Position numbers and translations under genes: made by a program. 35,796 nucleotides of DNA from Sphingomonas sp. S2M10. GTDB taxonomy: Bacteria > Pseudomonadota > Alphaproteobacteria > Sphingomonadales > Sphingomonadaceae. Numbering within the stretch: the first letter of the stretch is position 1; the number at the start of each line of letters is the position of its first letter. The notes under the pieces are model-generated. The model saw nothing but the letters and a program-made list of their open reading frames with translations, was not told the origin of the DNA and did not search any database. The stretch lies in assembly GCF_012650175.1 (NCBI RefSeq), contig NZ_JAAILI010000017.1, positions 1 through 35,796 on the forward strand, written 5' to 3'. Shown piece by piece: positions 8,555 to 15,228 of the stretch.

Positions 8555-9580
8555 GTGAGCCACGATGTTCCGCCTTCCGACAGACCGGCCCGCACGCTTG
8601 CCGATCTCGCCCGCCTCGCCGGTGTATCGGCCGGCACGGTTTCGCGCGCGCTGGCGGGCAGCAGCCTGGTTAACCCGGAGACGCGCCAGCGCATCCAGGC
8701 GCTGGCGGCGGCGCACGACTTTCGCGTCAACCAGATGGCGCGGCGGTTGCGCACGCAGAAGACCGGCGTGATCGGCGTCGTCGTGCCGCTGGGGCACGAG
8801 CGCCGCCAGCATCTGTCCGATCCCTTCTTCATGACGATCCTCGGGCATCTCGCCGATGCGCTGACCGAGAATGGATACGACGTGATGCTGTCGCGGATCA
8901 TTCCCGATGCCGAGGACTGGCTGGAGCGGATCGTCGACTCCGGCATGCTGGACGGCGTGCTGCTGATCGGCCAGTCGGACCAGATGGATGCGATCGAGCG
9001 CGTCGCGCGGCGCTATCGCCCGCTGGTCGCCTGGGGCAGCCGCATGCCGGGCCAGGTGCACTGCACGGTCGGTACGGAAAATGTCGCCGGCGGGCGGATC
9101 GCCGCCGAACATCTCATCGCGCGCGGCGTGCGGCGGATCGCCTTTCTGGGCGAAATCCGCGCGCCGGAACTGCGCGAACGCTATGCCGGCATCTGCGCCG
9201 CCGCCGCCGCCGCCGGACTGCCGGCGCCGCTTCAGCTCGACACGCATATGGCATCCGACATGATGGAGCTGGAAATCGCGGCGCATCTCACCCGCCATCT
9301 TGATCGGATCGACGGCATCGCCGCGGGGTCGGACATGATCGCGATGACGACGCTGCGGGTACTCGCCGACCAGGGCATGGCGGTGCCCAGCGATGTACCG
9401 GTGATCGGCTATGACGATCTGCCGCTCGGCCTGCAGACCGTGCCGCGGCTCACCACCGTGCGGCAGGACATCGCGCGCGGCGCCCGCGCCATGGTGGAGC
9501 GCCTGTTCGCGCGGATCGCCGGGCAAGAGGCCAGCCCCCTGGTGATGCCGCCCCAGCTGGTGGTGCGGGATTCGGCCTAG
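8555..9580 (+). CDS. LacI-family transcriptional regulator of the sucrose-type locus
   Basis: The N-terminal HTH reads TLADLARLAGVSAGTVSRAL followed by the hinge-type stretch NQMARRLRTQKTGVIGVVVP. A periplasmic-binding-protein-like effector domain follows (GVLLIGQSDQMD; GGRIAAEHLIARGVRRIAFLGE; GIAAGSDMIAMTTLRVL; IGYDDLPLG). It probably represses both the receptor and the permease-GH68 operon through palindromes at 8470 and 12105, and perhaps itself. Start: I chose the GTG at 8555 (341 residues), which gives a normal-length leader before the HTH. The ATG at 8498 (360 residues) is possible, but it lies very close to the operator and overlaps a possible -10. Neither has a clear ribosome site. 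The inducer is not evident from sequence. Confidence 0.9.
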   Translation: MSHDVPPSDRPARTLADLARLAGVSAGTVSRALAGSSLVNPETRQRIQALAAAHDFRVNQMARRLRTQKTGVIGVVVPLGHERRQHLSDPFFMTILGHLADALTENGYDVMLSRIIPDAEDWLERIVDSGMLDGVLLIGQSDQMDAIERVARRYRPLVAWGSRMPGQVHCTVGTENVAGGRIAAEHLIARGVRRIAFLGEIRAPELRERYAGICAAAAAAGLPAPLQLDTHMASDMMELEIAAHLTRHLDRIDGIAAGSDMIAMTTLRVLADQGMAVPSDVPVIGYDDLPLGLQTVPRLTTVRQDIARGARAMVERLFARIAGQEASPLVMPPQLVVRDSA

Positions 9581-9600
9581 TCCGATCGCCTCCGTCCCGC

Positions 9601-10728
9601 TCAGGTCGACAGCGTCACGCGGTCTCCATCGAAGGCCAGGAGAAAGAAGGGCGCGGGGGCGCCGCCAAAGGCGCGACGGCGCTGCGCGACCTCTGCCAGG
9701 CTGTCCAGCCGGTCGGGCGCTATGCCGGGATAGTCGCGAAAGCTGAGCACATAACCATCGGCGGTAACCCACCAGCAATAAGCCTGGGCCGGCGCTTGCG
9801 GCGGGTTCGCCGCGACCAGGCCCGTGCCATTGGCGGGCCGCCAGGGCCCCGCCATGCGCTCCGCGACCATCGCGTACAGCCCGGTCGGCGCGGTGATCCC
9901 CGTGGCGAACCGGCGCGCCTGCGTGCTCCAGAACAGATAGTAACGCCCGTCGCGCACGACGATGTGCGGGCGCTCCAGCTCGCTGTTGACGTCGATCGCG
10001 GAGAGGAGCGGAGGGTCGAGCCGCCAGGCGTCGTCGCTCCGCCGTGCCACCCCGATCACGCCGTTGACGCGGGCATCGCTCCAGGCCGCGTTGGCGGTGA
10101 ACAGCACATATGCCGCGCCGTCCGCCGGATCGCGGAAAAAGCCCGGGTCGCGGAACCCCTGGATGCCGTGCGGCGGCGCCACCGTTTCGTTCGCGATCGT
10201 GTAGACCGCGCCGTCGGCGGCGACGATCTCCTCGGGAGGGCTCCAGTCGCTGAGGTGCGCGGCATCTCCGTCGACATGGAAGCGTCCGCGGCTGACGAAC
10301 AGCCGCTGCTCGAACGAGGTCGCCTCGCCGCGGCGCCCGGCGGCGGTGAAATAGTGCGACAGCGTGACGCCGTCCTCCTCCAGCACCGCCGAGCCGGACC
10401 ATTCGCGCGATCCGGGGGTGAAGCCGTCGGGAAAGGCGTCGCCATGATCGCGCCACACGCCGTCCCCGCCGATGCTCGTCAGGCGGATGCGGGCGACATC
10501 GTGCCTGGCTTCGGGATCGTCGAGGCGTGGTGCCGCGAGGAAGAACCACCAGCTTCGGCCGCCACGCAGCACGGTGCGGCCATCGGCGTCTGCGATCGGC
10601 CACATGTCCCAATAGTCCAGATCCGCCACCGGCGACCACGCGCCGGGGCGCAGCGGCGGGATCGCCGCGCCGGTCTGTCGGGCGATTCCCGCGAGCGCGG
10701 TTCGCGTCCATTCCGCCCGCGCGGTCAT
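9601..10728 (-). CDS. GH68 family glycoside hydrolase/transferase (levansucrase/invertase type)
   Basis: 375 residues that act on sucrose: GH68 enzymes cleave the fructosyl-glucose bond and transfer fructose to water or to a growing fructan. The family triad is present: nucleophile Asp41 in DYWDMWPI, transition-state stabiliser Asp194 in GFRDPG, acid/base Glu252 in ELERPH. REWSGSA (108-114) and the five-bladed propeller pattern also fit. It is shorter than the usual 420-470 residues. No signal peptide is visible, and the N-terminus runs straight into the catalytic fold. Its ATG overlaps the permease stop by 4 bases (ATGA), so it is translationally coupled to the sugar permease. Together this suggests cleavage of imported sucrose in the cytoplasm, although signal-less GH68 enzymes of Zymomonas are exported. 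Whether it makes polymer cannot be read from sequence. Confidence 0.88.
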   Translation of the reverse strand: MTARAEWTRTALAGIARQTGAAIPPLRPGAWSPVADLDYWDMWPIADADGRTVLRGGRSWWFFLAAPRLDDPEARHDVARIRLTSIGGDGVWRDHGDAFPDGFTPGSREWSGSAVLEEDGVTLSHYFTAAGRRGEATSFEQRLFVSRGRFHVDGDAAHLSDWSPPEEIVAADGAVYTIANETVAPPHGIQGFRDPGFFRDPADGAAYVLFTANAAWSDARVNGVIGVARRSDDAWRLDPPLLSAIDVNSELERPHIVVRDGRYYLFWSTQARRFATGITAPTGLYAMVAERMAGPWRPANGTGLVAANPPQAPAQAYCWWVTADGYVLSFRDYPGIAPDRLDSLAEVAQRRRAFGGAPAPFFLLAFDGDRVTLST

Positions 10729-12038
10729 GCCGGCTTCCGGTCCCGAACGGTCCACACCGCCAGCGCGGCGCAGAACATCAGTCCGCCGCACAGCCGCAAC
10801 ACGTTGCGCGCGTCCCCGCCGAGCAGGGGCGCGTAGAAAAAGGGCAGGCTGATCGAGAAGAGCAGCATCGGAATGACGATCATCATGTTGAAAATGCCCA
10901 TATAGACCCCGGTCCGTTCGGGCGGGATCGATCCGGCGAGGATGACATAGGGGTTGCCCATCATGCTCGCCCAGCCGAGCCCCAGCCCGATCGCGGGCAG
11001 AAACAGCAAAGCCTTGTCCTGCACCTGCGGCAGCCACAGCATGCCGAGCCCTGCGCAGACCAGGCAGGCGGCGTGCAGCCGTGCCGCGCCGATCTTCCGC
11101 GCGATCGGCACCATCGCGAAGGCGGCGACGAAGGCGACGGCGTTGTAGAAGGCGGCGATCTCGCCATTGGTGAGCACCGCGGCGCGGAATCCCGGCGCGG
11201 TCGACTCCGCCGTGCCGTAGACCGACCGCGCGATGGCGAGGATCACATAGGTCCAGTACGCCATCATCGCATACCATTGGAACAGGCTCATCAGCGCCAG
11301 CTTGCGCATCGCCGGGGGCATGGCGCGGATCGCCGCGCCGATTTCCGCGAGCGTCGCGCCCAGCGACTTGGGCTGTGCGGCGATATGGGCCCGCTCGGTC
11401 GGGGTCAGCGGCAGTTCGGGTACCCGCAGGACCGACCACAGGATCGTGCCCAGTGCGAGCACCGCGCCGACCATGAAGGCGACCCGGGCGGTATAGGGAA
11501 TGTTGTGCGAATCCACCCAATCCTGGTTCATCCCCGCCCAGACGAGCAGCGACGGCGTGAGGAACGCGAGCATCTGCGCCAGCCCGGTGAACGCGCTCTG
11601 GGTAAGGAAACCGAGCCCGTGCTGACTGGGATCGAGCCGATCGGACACATAGGCGCGATACGGCTCCATGGTGATGTTGTTGCCCGCATCGAGCAGCCAC
11701 AGCAGCGACACCGCCATGACGATCGAACTGCTGAGCGGCATGAAGAACAGCCCCAGCGAACACAGCACCGCGCCGATGAGGAAATAGGGGGTACGCCGAC
11801 CCCAGCGGCTGGCGGTTCGGTCGCTCATCGCACCGATGATCGGCTGGACGAGCAGCCCGGTCATCGGCCCGGCCAGCTGCAGCAGCGGCAGCGATGCCTC
11901 CGACGCGCCGAGATAGGAATAGATCGGCGCCATGTTGCCCTGCTGCAGCCCGAAGCTGAACTGCAGGCCGAGAAAGCCGAGATTCATTTCCAGGATGCGC
12001 CACAGCGGGAGGCGCGGCTTGCGGTCAGCAGGGTTCAT
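10725..12038 (-). CDS. SUT/GPH-type sucrose (disaccharide) permease, MFS
   Basis: 437-residue inner-membrane transporter with about 12 hydrophobic segments. The N-terminal motifs [13 protein letters not shown] and the loop 2-3 signature [15 protein letters not shown] (RWGRRxP) are characteristic of the glycoside-pentoside-hexuronide/sucrose transporter branch, which imports disaccharides with protons. The start ATG at 12038 has GGAGAGG about 8 bases upstream. An operator-like palindrome lies 67 bases further up (12105-12120). Its last codons overlap the GH68 start (ATGA), so the two form an operon. Gene order resembles suxC in the Xanthomonas sux locus. Sucrose specificity is inferred from the partner enzyme and subfamily motif. 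Confidence 0.88.
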   Translation of the reverse strand: MNPADRKPRLPLWRILEMNLGFLGLQFSFGLQQGNMAPIYSYLGASEASLPLLQLAGPMTGLLVQPIIGAMSDRTASRWGRRTPYFLIGAVLCSLGLFFMPLSSSIVMAVSLLWLLDAGNNITMEPYRAYVSDRLDPSQHGLGFLTQSAFTGLAQMLAFLTPSLLVWAGMNQDWVDSHNIPYTARVAFMVGAVLALGTILWSVLRVPELPLTPTERAHIAAQPKSLGATLAEIGAAIRAMPPAMRKLALMSLFQWYAMMAYWTYVILAIARSVYGTAESTAPGFRAAVLTNGEIAAFYNAVAFVAAFAMVPIARKIGAARLHAACLVCAGLGMLWLPQVQDKALLFLPAIGLGLGWASMMGNPYVILAGSIPPERTGVYMGIFNMMIVIPMLLFSISLPFFYAPLLGGDARNVLRLCGGLMFCAALAVWTVRDRKPA

Positions 12039-12104
12039 CGTCGCGCCTCTCCACCCGACCAGTCTGTTCTGTGCCGACTTTATGGAACGTTACGACCTTG
12101 GAAG

Positions 12105-12120
12105 CAACAATCGATTGCAA
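12105..12120. promoter_or_regulatory. Second LacI-type operator, upstream of the permease-GH68 operon
   Basis: CAACAATCGATTGCAA shares 13 of 16 bases, including the whole CAATCGATTGCAA core, with the perfect palindrome at 8470-8485. It lies 67 bases upstream of the permease start, a normal repressor position. This links the two transcription units into one regulon. Confidence 0.75.
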
Positions 12121-12151
12121 ATCGACGTGTAAGGGAGCGGCGCGCACGCAA

Positions 12152-12179
12152 AAGGGCGCCCGCTTTCGCGAGCGCCCTT
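12152..12179 (-). terminator. Rho-independent-type terminator of the small lipoprotein gene
   Basis: Arms AAGGGCGC (12152-12159) and GCGCCCTT (12172-12179) with further CGC/GCG pairing inside the loop. On the minus strand the stem is followed by TTTT. It lies 59 bases past the lipoprotein stop and before the permease promoter, insulating the two. Confidence 0.75.
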
Positions 12180-12237
12180 CGCTAGGGCCCGCCGCCTGCG
12201 TGGGAACGGCGGGAACCCGGACCGGAAAGCTCCGGAA

Positions 12238-12513
12238 TTACATCCCGTTGTGCAGATTGGTGTCCGCATCGTGGGTGCGCATGTCCTTGGCCTTGGCGTC
12301 GCCCTCGGCGCGCACGGCCTCGGCCTGGTTCTGCAGATTGTCCTCGGCCGCATCGGTGGTGGCGTTACCGGCCATCGCCTCGATGTTGTCGGCACGCGCC
12401 TCGGCATTCGCCTCGATGTTGTCGGCGGCCTGCTCACGCGGCGTGTTGTTGCACGCCGAGAGAGCGATCAGGCCGGCAGCGGCGCCGAGCACGAGCATCT
12501 TCTTCATCATCAT
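12238..12513 (-). CDS. Small entericidin-like lipoprotein of unknown function
   Basis: 91 residues. A short basic start (MMMKKM), a hydrophobic stretch and a lipobox LSAC predict signal-peptidase II cleavage and lipid anchoring at Cys20. The mature part is rich in Ala, Asn, Asp and Glu and contains a repeated unit (ADNIEANAEAR then ADNIEAMAG), so it is probably helical or disordered. It resembles the short entericidin-type or uncharacterised lipoproteins common in sphingomonads. Three ATG codons in a row lie after AAAGGGC; any could start translation, and the first is used here. It is monocistronic, with its own terminator at 12152-12179. Function is unknown. Confidence 0.75.
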   Translation of the reverse strand: MMMKKMLVLGAAAGLIALSACNNTPREQAADNIEANAEARADNIEAMAGNATTDAAEDNLQNQAEAVRAEGDAKAKDMRTHDADTNLHNGM

Positions 12514-12656
12514 TGCCCTTTACGTTGGTACGGTCGAAAAAAACCGTTGTCGGAAAAGCGTTGGGAGCGAAAATCAACGACGCGGCGCTTTGTTCCGAGG
12601 CTGTAACACGAACGGGACGAACCGAGTGCGTCCGCGCAGCTCGTGGCATGCGGCGC

Positions 12657-12905
12657 CTAGCGGCTCGCCAGCGCATGGGCGAGCGCGTCGCTGCCGTCGA
12701 ACCGTTCCTCGCCCAGGAAGATCACCGGGGTGGTAGCGACGCCGAACTCGGCCTTCACCGCATCCACTTCACCCCGCGTCCGCAGCACGCGGTCGTCGAT
12801 ATCGTAGCCCCGCTCGAGCAGCAGCTCGCGGGCATGCAGCCCGAACGGGCAGACATGATCCGGCAATTCCATCCGGTACAAGGTCGCGCGCTTCTCGTCG
12901 GCCAT
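12657..12905 (-). CDS. Glutaredoxin-like thioredoxin-fold protein
   Basis: 82 residues from the ATG at 12905, chosen because AGGAGA lies 7 bases upstream; an upstream in-frame ATG (12926) has no such site. The fold pattern is strand-CPFG-helix (LYRMELPDHVCPFGLHARELL), then a cis-proline stretch TTPVIFLG and a final GSDALAHAL helix, as in glutaredoxins and GST N-terminal domains. The active site is CPFG rather than CPYC, so only one cysteine is present: a monothiol-type or glutathione-binding role is likelier than dithiol reduction. It lies 51 bases downstream of the PIN toxin on the same strand and may be read with it. The partner protein is unknown. Confidence 0.7.
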   Translation of the reverse strand: MADEKRATLYRMELPDHVCPFGLHARELLLERGYDIDDRVLRTRGEVDAVKAEFGVATTPVIFLGEERFDGSDALAHALASR

Positions 12906-12956
12906 TGCATTCTCCTTTTCAGACAAATGCTTGGGACGCCTACCGGTTGCACGAAG

Positions 12957-13445
12957 TCAGCTGCGGAGGAACAGGCTGCGGAACCAGAGCGGGCCGCTGC
13001 GCGCGGCGGCCGCCCGCCAGTCATCCACCGCCTCCTCGGGATCGTAGCGCCGCGGATCGAACAGCTTCAGCCGCACCCCGCGATAGGCTGCGGCGTCATA
13101 GGTCACCAGCGTCAGCGCATGTTCGAGCGCGGTCGCGGCGATCAGCGCGTGGCGGTCGCTCGCCAGCGGCACCTGGCCCCGCCGCCGCGCGACCGCGATG
13201 TCCACGGGCAGGAGCTGGCTGCCGAACGCCGGCACAAGCTGGTCGTCGATCCAGCGGCGGATCGACGTCGCGCCCTCACCGCGCGGTGCCCGTGCAGCCA
13301 GCGCCTCCACCTCCGCCAGCGCCAGTACGGAAAGGAACAGCTGCTCGCGCGGCGCCCCGCCCGCCCAGGCGGTCAGCCTCGGATCGGCGCCGCCGCCGCG
13401 CGCCTTACGCAGATCGAGCAGGACGGGCGTGTCGAGCAGGTACAT
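12957..13445 (-). CDS. PIN-domain toxin (VapC-like ribonuclease)
   Basis: 162 residues. The PIN fold begins MYLLDTPVLLDL (Asp5), with a second acidic cluster at LALAEVEAL (Glu45) and a third at ASDRHALIAATALEHALTLVT (Asp97), matching the magnesium-binding acidic residues of VapC endoribonucleases. It starts directly after the antitoxin stop (TGA immediately followed by ATG), the usual coupled arrangement. A C-terminal tail of about 30 residues (DPEEAVDDWRAAAARSG onward) is longer than in many VapC proteins. The target RNA is unknown. Confidence 0.85.
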   Translation of the reverse strand: MYLLDTPVLLDLRKARGGGADPRLTAWAGGAPREQLFLSVLALAEVEALAARAPRGEGATSIRRWIDDQLVPAFGSQLLPVDIAVARRRGQVPLASDRHALIAATALEHALTLVTYDAAAYRGVRLKLFDPRRYDPEEAVDDWRAAAARSGPLWFRSLFLRS

Positions 13446-13664
13446 TCACCAGCGTCCCGGCTCGCCGTCGAGGGCGAAGGGCGCGGCTTCGGCCAGCGCA
13501 TCGACAATGCTTTCGCGCTCGCCGCTGAAGGCACGGAAACTGGCGATGCTCATGAGCACATGGGTGGGTCTGCCGCGGTCGGTGATGAACACCGGCTCGA
13601 TACGCGCGAATCGCTTCGCGGCGCTGACGTCCTGGTTGAATTCGCGGCTGGTCAGTACCTTCAT
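13446..13664 (-). CDS. Phd/YefM-family antitoxin
   Basis: 72 residues from the ATG at 13664. MKVLTSREFNQDVSAAKRFA is the typical N-terminal DNA-binding segment of Phd/YefM antitoxins, followed by VFITDRGRPTHVLMSIASFRAF. The acidic/hydrophobic C-terminal tail (IVDALAEAAPFAL) would bind and neutralise the PIN toxin. It lies directly upstream of the toxin with zero spacing. A perfect palindrome overlapping a -10-like TACAAT lies about 38 bases upstream (13702-13717), fitting autorepression by the antitoxin or the complex. More upstream in-frame starts would span the operator and are rejected. Confidence 0.85.
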   Translation of the reverse strand: MKVLTSREFNQDVSAAKRFARIEPVFITDRGRPTHVLMSIASFRAFSGERESIVDALAEAAPFALDGEPGRW

Positions 13665-13698
13665 CGCCGGGGTCCGTCCGTCCCAACAGTGCCGTAGA

Positions 13699-13717
13699 AT
13701 TGTAGGTACGTACCTAC
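13699..13717 (-). promoter_or_regulatory. Toxin-antitoxin operator overlapping a -10 element
   Basis: GTAGGTACGTACCTAC (13702-13717) is a perfect 16-bp palindrome. On the minus strand TACAAT (13704-13699) overlaps its edge as a -10 element, placing transcription about 28 bases upstream of the antitoxin start. No convincing -35 is visible, as is common for repressor-controlled promoters. Confidence 0.7.
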
Positions 13718-13860
13718 CTTGTGGATGCTCGGCAACACTCCGTCGTCCGATCATGGAAAAGTACAAGCGGCCGCGAATCGATGCTTGCGGCGCGGCCACG
13801 AAGCGGCTTGCTGGGCCATCGCGCCGGTGCACGAGATGCCGCGCGCCCGAGGGGATCCGA

Positions 13861-15225
13861 ATGAACGAGCTGCTGACCGGCGCCTGGCACGCGCTGACCG
13901 ACGTCCTCAACCCGCACGGTCCGGCCGTGCAGGCCGCCAAGACCTATGCACCCGGTGATTTCAGCATTCATTTCTTCCTGCAGCTGGCGATCATCCTGTT
14001 TGCCTGCCGGGTGGTCGGCTGGGCCGGGCAGAAGTTCCTGAAGCAGCCCCAGGTCGTGGGCGAGATGATCGCCGGCGTGGTGCTCGGCCCCTCGCTGCTG
14101 GGTCTCTTGCTTCCCGATCTGCAGCTGGCGATCTTTCCCAAGGAAACCCGCAATCTGCTGTATGCCGGCGCGCAGCTGGGCGTGGGACTCTACATGTTCA
14201 TGGTGGGCCTGACGCTGCGCCTCGATCATTTCCGCTCCAAGGCGAAGAGCGCGGCGGGCGTTTCGGCCGCCGGCATTGCCGCCCCCTTCCTGCTCGCGGC
14301 GCTGATCACGCCCGCCCTGCTCACGGTCCCCGGGCTGTTCACGCCGGGCATCAGCCAGGCCAATGCGACGCTGTTCATGGGCGCCTGCATCGCGCTCACC
14401 GCCTTCCCGATGCTGGCGCGGATCATCAATGAGCGCGGGCTCGCCAACTCGGCGCTCGGCACCTTGTCGCTCACCGCGGGCGCGTTCGACGATGCCGCGT
14501 CCTGGTGCGTGCTCGCGCTCGTGCTGGCCACCTTCGGGGCGGGCCCCGGCGTGGCGGTGCTCGCGATCGGCGGGGCGGTGCTCTATGCGGGCTTCATGCT
14601 GGTGTTCGGACGGCGCCTGCTGGCGCCGCTCGGGCGGATCGTCGAGGCACGCGGCGAGATGACCATGCCGATCCTCGCGGTCACGATGATGCTGTTCTGC
14701 ACCTCCGCCTTCTTCATGGATGCGATCGGCATCCATGCGATCTTTGGCGGCTTCCTGATGGGTGTGTGCATGCCGCGCGGGCTGTTCGTCGAGGAGCTGA
14801 AGCGCAAGGTGGAGCCGCTCGCCGTCGTCCTGCTGCTGCCGATGTTCTTCACCTATTCGGGCCTCAACACCCGGATGGACATGGTCAATTCGCCGTCCCT
14901 CCTGCTGATCGCACTCGGCATCCTGGCAGTGTCCGTCCTCGCCAAGTTCGGCGCCTGCTGGGCGGCGGCGCGGATCGCCGGCGAGGATAACCGCACCGCG
15001 CTGGGCATCGGCGCGCTGATGAACGCCCGTGGGCTGATGGAGCTGATCATCATCAATATCGGCCTGCAGAAGGGCATCATCGGTCCGACCCTGTTCTCGA
15101 TGCTGGTGCTGATGGCGATCATCACCACCGTGATGGCGACACCGCTGTTCGAGGCGGTCTATGGCCGCCAGGCGCGCGAGCGCGGCGAGCTGGACGCGAT
15201 CGACGGGGGGCTCGCCGCCGTCTGA
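13861..15225 (+). CDS. Cation:proton antiporter, CPA2/Kef-type
   Basis: 454-residue inner-membrane protein with about 12 hydrophobic segments and the Na+/H+ exchanger fold. Typical motifs include QPQVVGEMIAGVVLGPSLLG, MFMVGL, TLSLTAGAFDDAASW (the DD pair used for ion exchange) and HAIFGGFLMGVCMPR. There is no cytosolic TrkA-N/RCK domain at the C-terminus (it ends at 454), so it is a short antiporter rather than a full KefB/C. The start ATG at 13861 has GAGGGG just upstream; reading frames further up are not homologous. It is monocistronic, with its stop 3 bases from that of the convergent halogenase gene. The cation (Na+ or K+) cannot be told. Confidence 0.88.
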   Translation: MNELLTGAWHALTDVLNPHGPAVQAAKTYAPGDFSIHFFLQLAIILFACRVVGWAGQKFLKQPQVVGEMIAGVVLGPSLLGLLLPDLQLAIFPKETRNLLYAGAQLGVGLYMFMVGLTLRLDHFRSKAKSAAGVSAAGIAAPFLLAALITPALLTVPGLFTPGISQANATLFMGACIALTAFPMLARIINERGLANSALGTLSLTAGAFDDAASWCVLALVLATFGAGPGVAVLAIGGAVLYAGFMLVFGRRLLAPLGRIVEARGEMTMPILAVTMMLFCTSAFFMDAIGIHAIFGGFLMGVCMPRGLFVEELKRKVEPLAVVLLLPMFFTYSGLNTRMDMVNSPSLLLIALGILAVSVLAKFGACWAAARIAGEDNRTALGIGALMNARGLMELIIINIGLQKGIIGPTLFSMLVLMAIITTVMATPLFEAVYGRQARERGELDAIDGGLAAV

Positions 15226-15228
15226 CCG

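Noticed and set aside
8540..10711. Long minus-strand frame over the LacI gene and GH68
   Set aside because: It is the shifted frame of GH68 joined to the antisense of lacI; no conserved domain.
9601..12003. 800-residue frame joining a front part to GH68
   Set aside because: The front part is the shifted frame of the permease; the true GH68 start is the ATG at 10728 in the ATGA overlap.
13198..13860. In-frame upstream extension of the antiporter
   Set aside because: It is antisense to the toxin-antitoxin genes, Ser/Arg-rich and not homologous; GAGGGG precedes the ATG at 13861.
13665..13940. Upstream extension of the Phd antitoxin
   Set aside because: It would span the operator and -10; homology begins at MKVLTSREF.
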